Source of the DNA: Pycnococcus provasolii
Lineage: Eukaryota; Chlorophyta; Pseudoscourfieldiophyceae; Pseudoscourfieldiales; Pycnococcaceae
Assembly: GCA_938743325.2 (NCBI GenBank)
Contig: OW568878.1
Span: 124,001-188,000 of the forward strand
DNA length: 64,000 nt
Reading direction: 5' to 3'
Positions 27,318 to 39,300 of this stretch are shown here, in pieces. The position numbers were made by a program, and so were the translations under genes. The first letter of the stretch is position 1; each line of letters begins with the position of its first letter. Below the pieces are notes generated by a model. It saw nothing but the letters and a program-made list of their open reading frames with translations, had not been told where the DNA came from and ran no database searches.

Positions 27318-30300
27318 CTAATCGACGGAGCAAAGCAGGCCCACGCCACGCATGATCCATTTCTGCTTCGGGTCCTCCGTGCGAAGCTGGAAAGTCGTGA
27401 TGAAGTTGAGGCCTGTCCTTTTCTTCACGCGATACGTTGGGCAGTCGTAGATGCCATCCTTCTTCACGTCCTTCTGCTGAACTCCAGTCACGAAAAGCAC
27501 TGGCAGCGCGTGGAAGAGCTTCTTCGGCTCCGAGTCCACGAGGCGATTCTCCTTTCCACTCCACGCGCATCCGTCCAGGTAAAGGCCGTAGACGTACACA
27601 CCCTCGTTGGGCGCGTCGCGCAGAGCCTCCACCTCCTTGGGAGGGTGCGTAACCTCGGAGCTCATGACAACGTCGTCGAGCGCCCACTTCTCCGCGGCGT
27701 GCTTGCGGTTCACCTCCTGCTTCATCGCCGTCAGGAAGCCCTGCGGGTTGAAAAAGCCGGTCATCCAGTACGCCTTTGGCCGTCCGCTGTTCAGCCACTT
27801 GAACAGCTGATCGTAGCGCTGCTGCATGCCCACGAACCACACTCCGAGCGTGCCAGCCTCCCACGAGATTGCCGTCCAGTTCGCGGGAATGCGTGCGTCG
27901 AACAGAGCGTCGAGCGCGTCGATGAGAGGTCCAGCGAGCGCCACCGTACCGGCAATGGCGAGTCGAAGGTTGATGAGCGTGTCTTGCGTCAGTTTCATGA
28001 TCCTGTTCAGTCGGTCAATCTCCTGGCGCAAGTGAACGTTCAGAGGGGCCGTTGCTCCGCCCTGAACCTTCTTCAGCTTCTCCTTCGTGTCCTCACCCCC
28101 GAACATCTTAGGCACCTTGCCGAGCAGATCCTCCGCAATCTCGTCGACAATCTCCTCGCGCGACTTGCCACTGCCGCCACCTCCGCTCTTCGGCATCGTG
28201 TCCATGATTGTGATCACCGCCTCGCTCACCTGAATCTCACGGAAGGTAAGATCGGCGTTCGGGTGAAGTCCGAAAATCTCAGGCGATTCGGACGGCGGCA
28301 ACTTCTCAATTTCTGCGCGGAACACCGCAATGTCCGTGGAGTCAGGCACCTTGTATCCCGGGAAGAGCTCGTATCCCTTCTCGAGCACACCCTGGTGGTA
28401 GTACTTCTCCGCGTACGTGCCCATCAGAAGCTGGTCAAAGTCGTCCGTGATGCGGCCACCGTACTGGATGTCGTTCACCATGTATCGCACGGTGGGCCAC
28501 GTCGGGCTCGGCGCCTTCTTCGCCTCCATCTCCATGACGTGATTTTGCAGGAACATGGTGATGGCGTTGAGATCGGACGCGTTGTACTCGTAGCGAATGT
28601 TCCAGCCAATCGGCCCGAACTTTCGGCGCTCCTGCACCACGCTGTGAAGGAAGCACTGCACGAACAGCAGCTGGCGCCACTCGAAGCGCTGCACCGTGTC
28701 AATCATGTCCTGGTTCACCCACGCGTAGCTTGCACGCAGGCCAGCCTTCATGCCGACGGGCGCCTCGTTCGTGATCTTGATCGACATCTGCAGCAGGCCA
28801 ATGGGGAACTGCGGATGCGGCTCAGCCGTGATCCAGAGCCTGAAGTCCTCGTGAAGTTCATCCGCCTTCACGAGGAACTGCTCCACCTCCGAGAGGTACG
28901 CAAGTCCCAGGTGCATGTTCTGCAGCAGAACCCAGTGCCCCTCGACGGTGGCTGACGACAGGTACTTGCGAGCAATCACCTCCTGTCCCTGTCCCATGGA
29001 CACGCCCAGCGTTTTGATTTTCTTTTTCTTCGCCAGGTCCTCGATGAGTTTCGTGGGATCGGCACCAGCAGAGAGCAGGCAGATGAGCGGGATGCGAGGC
29101 GTTGACTCGCTCCACGTGTGATCCATGTTCAGGGGCACGCTCTCGACGAACCTCTGTCCAATCGCCTCGGCGATGTACTCCTGCGCGACGATCAGCGTGC
29201 GATCGACGCGGAACGCCTTCGTGATGACCATCTTGTCAAACTTGGTCATGCGGTCTTGGTAGTCGGGCACGTTCGCCTTTTCGGGCTCCTCGAGGTCGTA
29301 CCACTGCCTCCAGAGTCCGTCGTTTCGGTACACGGAGTCCTGTAGGTCGTTGAACGTTGACATGCTCGACGTGGCGACGATGTTCAGCCAAATCATGTCA
29401 GACAGCCAGTCCTTGGGCTTTTTGCGCACGGCGTTGATGTCCAGCGCCGCACCACCCTTGAGGAAGATGCTGACGTCATCGAACGTCAGCTTCTTGGCGG
29501 AGATCTGGATGGCATTCGTGAGCATGAGAGCGAACACGAGCTTGTGGCGCTCGAACAGTCCACGCTGAATGTACAGGTAAACGCTGTACGTGAGATACTC
29601 GATGATGTTGTTGATACGCTTGCTTGGCATCGCCGCCTTCTCGGAAAGGTCGATGGCAAGCAGGTACAGGTCATTGAACTGTGCCAGAGACGTCTGGTAC
29701 ATGACGTTCACCTTGCTGAAGTCTGCAATCAAGAAGTAAATCAAACCCGCGCGGTGTGCGATGCTGCGGTACTCCTCGCAAGCCTCCGTAATGCGCACGT
29801 TCGTCTCGTTCGCCGTTTGCAGCTTCTCTCCAACCTCCTGCGCGGTGGACTTGGTCATTGCCAGCACGTCAATCAGCTCCGTGTCATCCAGCAAGTTGCC
29901 CGTGGACGACGACAGGCGGTAGAGCAGGTCGTCCTCCAGCTGCTTAATTTTCTTCCTGTAGGATGCCACCTCCTCCACAAGCTGCTGACGCTGCTCCTCC
30001 AGCTCGTGCTTCTCTTTCAGAATGAGCTTAGCCAGCAGCTGATCCTCGAGACCAGCCATGGTGACGGTGAAGTCGATGACGGTCACCTTTGCGCTCATCT
30101 CAGGAGTGAAGTGCGGGTTAGGCAGACGCGTCGTCGCGAACAAGCAGAATGTCGGCGTGAAGTCGCACTCCTTGTCTGCCAAAGCGATCATGTATCCCTT
30201 GCCCTTCTTGATGGCTCGCTTCTCAAGCACGGGATCCAAAACAGGGTCGAGCACCTCTTCGATATTCTCAATGAGCATCGGCTTACCGAAGCTAAGGCAG

Positions 30301-33300
30301 TCCTCTAAATGATTTCTGAAGTACTTGTCCTGCAGCGACGTCGTCTTGAGCATATTTTGCTCCTCGCGATTCTTGATCCAGTTGATGCCCTGCCCTTGCG
30401 GGTCAATCAACACTGGATAGCGCGTCGCGCGCGTCACCATGATACCGTTCTGCACAGACAGCTCGTCCGTGGGCAGTCCCTGAAGATTCCACTCGGATTT
30501 CTCCGTGGCATCCGCCATGAAATCGGTCACCTTGAGATCCTGCGTCACGGGAATGCCGCGGTTCACGCAGTCGCCGTAGAAGTCGCGGTTCTGCAGCAAA
30601 TCACGGAACTCCTTGTTGAACGGGCCGAGGTAACTCGTGAACGACGACGCGATGGCGCAGTCGCCCGTGAGCCTCTGAATCTGCGCGTCGAACTCCGCGC
30701 TCTGCGCAGTCCAGCGGATCTCCTCGCCGCCGAGCGCGCCGATGAGCGCGTTCGCGGAATCCATCTTCTTCTGCGTGGCGAGCGCGTCGTCCTCGAGACG
30801 CTGCTTCTCCGCCATGGCGGCGTCGAAGCCAGCCTGCATTTCGTCCAACTTGGCCTGCACCTGCGCCATATTTGACTCGGCGGCAGCCTTCTCCTTCTCG
30901 GCCGCCTTCAGCTCGCCCTCAGCCTCGCGCAGTGCGATGATCTTCGGCTCCACCTCCTGCGCAACGAAGTGGTAGGTTTCCATGGCTTTCGCCCAATTAC
31001 AGAGACCGGCGACGTTTCCGGAAGCCTTCTGCGCGGCCTCGAAGTTGAAATCCGGCGCGGCCATGTACGGCAGCAGCAGCTCGCACGTCTCGTCGTTGAT
31101 CTGCTCCTTGGGGAAGTTCATCAGCTGCGAGAGGAACGCGCTGTCACCCATCATGCGAACGCTCTCCTCGTAGTTCGCGTCGAGCACCATAGCTCCCTTG
31201 ACGTCGCTGTAGGAAATCTTAGGCTTGACGGCGTACATGCGCAGCACAAGCACGGCGTCGAAAATACGCTTCACAACGTCCGGAGGATTCTTCAGAGCCT
31301 TGAGACCCTGGATATCCTTCGGCGTGATGGAGTTCAGAGCCGCAACGGCGGCATCCAGCGCAGGCTGTGCCTTGGCGAGATCCCTCTCGGCATCCTCCTT
31401 GACGGCGGAAATTTCCCCAGCCTTCTTCGATACGGACTCGACAATCACCGCCACCTTCTTCTTCTCCTTCTCGGCAATCGCCGTGGATGCGGAAATCTCC
31501 TTCAGGAGAAGCTCCGACTTCTTCTGCGCCTCGGCAAGCTCCGTGTTCTTGATGGCGAGCTCGCCCTTCATTTTGTTCACGTCCTCCTTCGCCTCGAACA
31601 GCTTCGACAGACCGCTGTTGATTTTTTCCGCGAGCTCCTTCACCTCGTTCACCTTGGCGGAGTACAGCGTCTTGTATCCCGCGAGGAAGGACAGGTAACT
31701 CTTCGGCGTCACGTAAACGTTGCGGCGGAACTTGGCGAAGTACTCGTCGCAGGCTGACTTGACGCTGTTGTGCACGCCACCCATGTGCTCGATGAGCTGA
31801 CCCTTGACCTGGTCCGAGCAATCCATCTCGAAGTCTGTGATGAACTTGCCAGACACGGCTGTCAGAGCTTCCAGCGGCCATGGCAAGAACCAGTCAATCG
31901 TCACGCCATTGATGAGTCCGGGGAACTGCTGTGCACGACGCGCAAAGTTCGGCCCGACGGGCGAGAAGCACAGCATGACGTGGAAGTTGTCACGCGCACG
32001 TCCTAGGAAGAAGTTGTACAGGTTCTCGTACGAGTCCACGATCTGCGGCGCCTCCTTCTTCATCACGGGACGAATATCATTGACGCACATGTCCAGCTCG
32101 TCCTTTGCCATCATGCCCGTCACCTCGCCAGTCATCAGCAGCTGGTTAAAGAACTCCAAAAAGCCCTCATCCTTGATCTCGGCATCGGTGAAAAGGAACG
32201 TCATCTTCTGCCCCTTGAAACCGGCGAGCTTGTACACATTCTTCATGTCCTCGAGAAGGTTAACGACGTTGTACGTCTTCGTCACGGTGATCTGGAACAC
32301 CTGGCTTCCGGCGATGTACGACGCAAGACGTGTAAGGCTCTGCTTGCCGCTGCCGCCAACTCCGACGAGAAGGCCGGAGCCGCGGTCCATGCAAAGAAGA
32401 CGGGCGATGCGAAGCAGGTGCTCGAGAGCGTCCGTGAAGAGCACAAGATCGAGCTTAGCCTTCTTCGGGTCGGAGTTGTGGTCCGCTTGCCTGGTATCGC
32501 AAATCTTGCGAATCTCCGTGAGCCCACCCGCGCAAATCTCGTAGAAAGACGGGTTCGCGTCAATCACCTCGCCCGTCTCTTCGTCGAGCACAGGCTCGCG
32601 CAGGAAGTCGACAAAGTAGACGGGTTCGCTCACCTGCGCAAGAAGTTCGGGACCGAAATCTCTCTTGATCAGGCTGCTGAGCAGGTCGCGAAGCCAGTTC
32701 TTGTCCGTGGCGTCCGTCAGCTTGTCCATGAAGACGCGCTCGCACTCGTGCTTCCAGCACGAGAGAATGTAGCCGCCGGGGGACGTGATCTTTCCGCCAA
32801 ACTCGGGAAGCTCTTCGCGGTCGCCCTTGACGATGCGATCTCGCTCCATCAGGATCACGCCCTGGAACACCTTGGACAGCTCGCGAAGGTTGAACAGGTA
32901 GTGGAACTTCGCGGGCGTCGGAAGCATCTTCGTCTGCACCTTCTCCCAGATCTCGATGGTGCTCGGCACGAGCTTCGTCGCCAGCTCGATGTCCTCGGCG
33001 GAGAAGCGCTCCGCGTCGAATCGTCCGCTGACGAGGCCGCCGAAGATGTTGTTGATCGCCGCGTTGGACGGCGGCGGGACGAAGAAGATGCAGAACTGGC
33101 GCTTGAAGCGGTGCGGCACGTCGTTCTTGCCTCCGCCGGGCGTGTTCATCGCACCCACGTACGTGAGATCCTTGATGAACTTCATGTCGCCCGGCTTGTC
33201 GAGCGCGTACATGCCCTTCTGCTCGAGCAGCTGGCGCACAATCTCGTTCGTGACCTGGTCGCCCCAGGTGTTCACCTCAGGCATCGACACGTCGTCGACG

Positions 33301-36300
33301 AAGAGAATCATCTTCTTTCCGCCTGGCGGGCCGAACGTACGTCCCTGGCGCTTCTCCACGGCACCCTCGACCGTCATCTGGAAGATGCCGGGCGTCGTGA
33401 GGCTGGAGAAGGTGACGAGCTTCTTCGCCATCTCCTCGGGGTTAAACTTGCCCATGTAGCTCAGCACTGTCGTTGACTTGGCCGTTCCTGCGCCGCCAAC
33501 GAAGAGCGTCGCCTTGCCCACCTGACTGGAGAGGTGGAGCATGTACTCGTAGCGAATGCTGTCGAGCGTGGGGATGACGAGCTGCGCAAACTTCGGCTTC
33601 TCCACCTCCACGGGGTACTGCCACGTCTCCAGCTTGTTCTCCCAGTGCGTCCACTCCGTGTTCTCGTCAGACACGTAGTACTCGTAGATCGTCTGGTCCT
33701 CGTTCTCTCCCTTGGAAGGAACGTTGCCATCCTTGCAGAGCCTGCGAATCTCCGCGTCCACCTTGAGGCGATCCTTGAGGTCGACGAGCGCGCCAAGGCT
33801 CCACGTGATGCAGTAGAGGAAGAGGCGCTCGTAGTGGCCTTCGGAGAGGATCTCATTCTCCTCCTCCGCAGCTTTCAGGCACGACGCCAGCAGGCTGAGC
33901 AGTGTGCCGAACGTGCACACCGTTTCGTTGTGAAGCATCTGGTGGCAGTCGAGGCGAAGCAGGTCAAACATCTGCTGAACGTACTTGTCGAAGAGCGGCT
34001 GAAGGATGTGAGCCTCCTCCTTGCGGCGCGTCTGCAGCCACGACTTGGACACGGGCTGCCAGCCAAGCTCTACGTCAGACACGTAGATGATACCCGCGCG
34101 GGACACGGTGGCGGGACTGGCGTTGCGTAGGTTCTCCGGCTCGAACATAGCCTTCATCGCGGGCGACATGGGAATGCGATCTCCGTTGGCGAGCGTGAGC
34201 ACCTTGTTGTCATCAAGCACGGTGTTGAGGTTCTCGATCCAGATGGCGTCGACGGGGCCGTCGAGGGTTACCCACGTGTTGACGTTCTTGGCCTTCGCAG
34301 CCTTGCGCCACAGCACGGCGAAGATGCCATCCGTCCAGTCGCCGGTGGCGGCATCCAGGCGCCCGAACATCTGCGGCGCCGTGATCGACTTCGGGTTCAT
34401 GCGCTTGATCTCGTGCTTCGTTCCGAGCGCCGTGAGCGCCGTCGCAAGCACCTCCATGATCGTCGTCTTGCCTCCGCCGGAAGGTCCGACAAGCATGATG
34501 CCGTGGCGCACCTGGTACGTCTCGTACAGCTGAATGCACTTGGCGAACCACGTCGGCCAGTCCTGCAGGCCACGCTCTTCCATCGTCTTGCGCATCTCAC
34601 GCTCGACGTCGGGGAACGATGCCTTGTCAGCCTTAAGGCCGATGAACAGGTCCTCAATCAGCGAGAGGAAGAGAGGCACGTCCTCGGCGACGAATTTGGA
34701 CATGTTCATGTCACGCAATGTACGCATGGCCAGGAACGACTCCGACTTTTCGGGGTTCGCACGCTTCGAGGAGCCCATCGTGCGAAGCACGGAGAGAATG
34801 TTGCGCAGGCCGAAGTCGTAGTGCGCCTGCTTCGACAGCTGCATTTCGCAGAGTCCGTACAGAATGAAGAATTTCTTCGAAAGAATCTCATTTTCCTGGT
34901 AGCCACACGCCGCAAGCTTGACTTTCTTGATAATCTGACGGTTGGGAACCATCATGGTAACTCCGCGGAACAGCGACTTCAGGTTCTCGGGAAGCTCCTG
35001 GCGTCCAGCATATCCAGGGTTCATGGTGATGAAGAAGCCCACGCGATCATCAAGGCTCGTGGTGCTTCCATCCGTGAAAACGAATTCCTTCTTGTGCTCG
35101 CGGATTGCCGTCAAGATGCACGACACCTGCTGAGCGCACACGGACAGCACGTCGAGGTTGATGCGATTGAACTCGTCGAAGCAGCCCCAAAGCCCGCTTT
35201 GTGCGAGACCCTTGTAGATTTTCCCCATGTACTTGTGGTCAAATTGGTCGGAGCAGTTGAACACGACGACAAACTTGCCGAGCGTGTTTCCAAGATCCTT
35301 CGTCGTCTCCGTCTTTCCCGTTCCGGCAGGTCCGGCGGGTGCTCCACCCAGGTACATTCCGAGCGCTTGCGACAACGTAACGTAGCAGATATCTGTCAAC
35401 GGAGTGATGACAAGACGCTCCTTCACTCCGAGGTACTCGTAAGAGTACACGAAGTCGACGTCGCAGATGCTGATGATGACATTGTCGCGGTCCGCGCGCC
35501 AGTAGAAACGCGCCTGCTTCAGCCACTCGAAATCCGTGGGATCGCGAATCTTCTTTTTCAGCAAGTCGTCCGACGTGTCACGCTGGTGCACGTGAACGGT
35601 AATACACGTCTCGATATTTGTACGCTCGATTTTGCTGAGATCGACGCGTGTTGTCGTCACGATCATATCTTTAAGGATTCCATCCGTCTTGCGCATCACC
35701 TTGTTCATGACTCCCTTGTCTTGCTTGGCGAGAGCCAGGCCGCCCTGCGTATCCTTCGTCCACTGGAATTGGATTCCTAGGAGAGCAATCTGAGCCGGCG
35801 TGTTGAACACAAAATCGTCGACCGATTTCTCGTCGACTTCATCGTGCGCCTTCTTGATAACCTCCTTAACGGTCCCCTGCATCGTGTTAACCAATGACTG
35901 GAGCCAGTCCTCGATATTTCCCACGGCATTGCACGGCTCGAAGAATGGAACTTTCTCACCCTGCGGCGAGAACATCTCAAGCATCTTCGTCTTGTCAACC
36001 TTGTCGAAGGTGACTCGCGTAATCGCGTCGAACAGTCCGCTTTGGAAGTGCTGCTGGACCGCGACGGGATCTGATCCCAGCGAGAGCAGCTCCAAAAGAG
36101 TGGGATCGGACACGAAATAGAATCGCGGGAACAGTGCACGCTTCTGGTCAAGGTACTGGTTGAGCGACTTCTGCGTAATCTCAAGCTGCTCCAGCAGGTG
36201 AGGCAGCAGCGTCTTCATCACCTCGTTGCCGTAGCACGTGGCGACGACGTTTCGTGTCTCGAACGCGCCACTGACAATTTTCATGTAGTTTTTGTCAATG

Positions 36301-39300
36301 TTAGCGAAGCGCTTGCTCTCCTGCGGCAGCTGCTTGGCAATATCTCCGCCTGAGAAGACAGCTTCCATGTACTGCCACATGCTCTGCACCATCAGCCACA
36401 TCTCCACCACCTCTGAAACTGTGGAGAGTTTTTCGATCCACTTGTTGACGTCATCACGGAACGGTGATGAGTAACGGTTCGTAGCCATGCTGCCAAGCTG
36501 CATCTGCGAATCCTCGAGCTTCTCGATGACTTCCGCCGTCGTGGACACGGCCAGAATAACGGGGCCTCGTGTCTTGTAGTCGGCAAAGTCGAACGACGTG
36601 TCCGCCCAGCCGCCCGCAATCTCGGCAAGCTTCACCTCCACCTGCTCCTCCTTCACCGCCGCGCTCGCGAGCTCTTCCATCTCCTCCTGGTACTTCAGGG
36701 GATCGGCATCCAGCAGATCCTTCAGCTTGAAGACATCCTCGCTCAGGTTCAGCTGCTTGCCCGTAATACGCATGATATCCGCCCAATGGCGGTCGCGCAT
36801 GCTCTTCGACGTCAGGGCGGAAATCAGCGGCAGAAGCTCCAAGAAGTTGTCGATGCACTCCTTGCAGTCGTTAAAGGCTTTCCATCCACGGAGCGATTTC
36901 GGGAGCTTCTTGCATTTGCCCTGGAAGGCATTCACCTGCTCCGTCATCTCGTCAATCTGCGCGACGACGTCCACCCACAGAACCTCGGAGTACGAGTCGA
37001 TCGTCTCAATGACGTCGACGTACAGGCCGTACAGGCGATCGAGGTTGTCGAGCTGCTGCTCCGTCTTCTCGAGCTCGGGGTACTGCGTTACGGAAAGGCC
37101 GAACAGCTCCTCGCCACTCGAGTAGTTGTCCCACTTTCTCTTGCGCACGTCGAACATCTGCTTGAATTTCTTGAGGCGATCCACAGCCTCCATGGGCTCC
37201 AGCCCAGGGACCATGGGACCGTTGTTCTCGAAATCTTGGCGGAATGTCTGCGCGTCGACGACGAACACCTTCACCTCCTTGATCAGATCGCGCTTGAAGC
37301 CGACCTGCAGCCTGGACAGATTCTCGCTGACATCCGTCGCCTGCTTGAGAACCTTCTTCCACGCGTAGCGAAGGTCCGATACCAGATCCGTCTCCTCTTT
37401 CGGCACGCGAACGTCGTAGCGCGTCAGCAATCCGTACTCCTCCTCAATTGGGCTCATGATGTTGTCAATCTCAGCCTCCTTCTCGCGAACCTCCTTCAGC
37501 ACGCCCATGACAGCGCGCACATCCTCGAGATCCTCAATCTTTCGGTTCAGCTTAAGCGTCGTCGCCTTGAGGTACTCGTGAATCGCCTTCAACTTTGAAA
37601 GGCCCTCGGCGTGCAGGTTCTGCGCGAACTGGCTCTTCCATGCCACTGCCTCAGCCTTCAGCGAGTACTTCATAGGCTGCGTCTCCAGCGACAGCGCGCC
37701 GATGTTGTGAACCGGCGCAATGCGCGAGATTTCCTGCTCGATAGCCATGTACTTTTTCAGCTCAGCCTCGAACTGCTCGAGCGTCGGCTTGTTGCGCATG
37801 AATTCGCTGTACTCCGCCGCCATGTCGAGCTTCCAGAGGAAATCGTACTTCGCGAACGTTGCAATGTACTCCATCACCTGGTTCTTCGTGCCCTCGATGC
37901 TGCCGGTGAGAAGGAGGACGGACTTCACCACCTCGCGATCCGCCGCGATGAGGTCGTAGAACGTGCCGTTCGGGTTGTCCGTGCCCCAGGACTTCAGGTT
38001 GGTGCAGCAGCCGAGAATCTTCTTCGCCGTCGCATTCACCGCACCCTGAATGTCGTCAAGGCTCGGGTTCATGGAAACGCTCGGGATGCTCAGCTCCACG
38101 TCGACGTCGAAGAATGGACGCTCGACGAACAGGAAGCCTCCACTCGATCGGCTGCCCAGACGCTTTTTCATAGACGTGAAGCTCAGCTTCACCGCCGACA
38201 GAATCGCCTGATACATCAGCTTGGCGTAGTGGCGGCGGAATGTGTTCTTCGCCTCCTCGCTCACGTGGCTGTCGACGTTGTCACGAGGGAATGCCTCAAT
38301 AACATCAGCCACCGCGTCGACGGCACGCTCCACTTCCTGGTTGCACACGACAAGCGCGTCGCTCTGGCGCTTGATGAAGCGCGCCTGCGTCGTGACAAAA
38401 TCCTCGTACGTGAAAGATCGGTCGTCGGGAAGGTCCACGAGCATAGTCTTGGACACGGACTTCAGGTTGGCCTCAATGCGGTTGTCAACCACATCCTGAA
38501 TTTTCGCAATCAGCTCCTCGAGCTTCGAAAGGCCGGCGTGGATGCGGTGGAGGAATCCGTCAATGTTCATCGACGTCCACGTGAGAATGTACATGCCAGG
38601 CTGAATTTTGCGTTCCATGTCCTCGAGATGCGGGCTCAGCAGCGGCTTGACGATCGAAGAGATGGTTCCCATGACGCGATCGTACTCCTTGAGCGTGTAC
38701 GTGAGCTGCTGGTAGTAGTGCTTAAATTTGCCCTCCTGCAGCAGCACCATCTTCGCCGCCTCGGGCACCTCCACTCCGATGCGCTGCAGCCACTTCGTCT
38801 CGCGGATCAGCTGAACAATTTCGCGATCAAAGTTCACCAGCAACGCACCGCTGTCCGGGTGGCGCACGATCAGCGTCGCGCTCAGGCCAGCCTTGGCGGA
38901 ATCAATCGACTTGATCCATGCCTGATGCCACAGCGTCTCAAACTCAATCAGCGCTCTGGCGACCCTGTTGTACGTCTTCACGATGCGCTTGCTCTCCTTC
39001 GTGTTCATGATTGACTGATTCGTCGCGAATTTCTTCATTGGCAGCTCGATGCGGCGCAGCAGCTGGCGCGACCACATGATGTCTCCGGCAACCGGCGGCG
39101 CGTTGCGCACCAGCGGCGGCGCGTGCTTGTGCTTCTCGTAGATCTTCTGCACGGCGTCCAAATCAAGGCCATAGTTCTGGAAGATGACCATGTACTTGTC
39201 GTCGAGGTCAGCCTTGAGAGTGTCTCTTTGCAAGATGGCCTGGAACTGCCTCAGCAGGTTCAGCGCGTGGTCCGTGGACGTGATGTTCTCGAAACTTCCG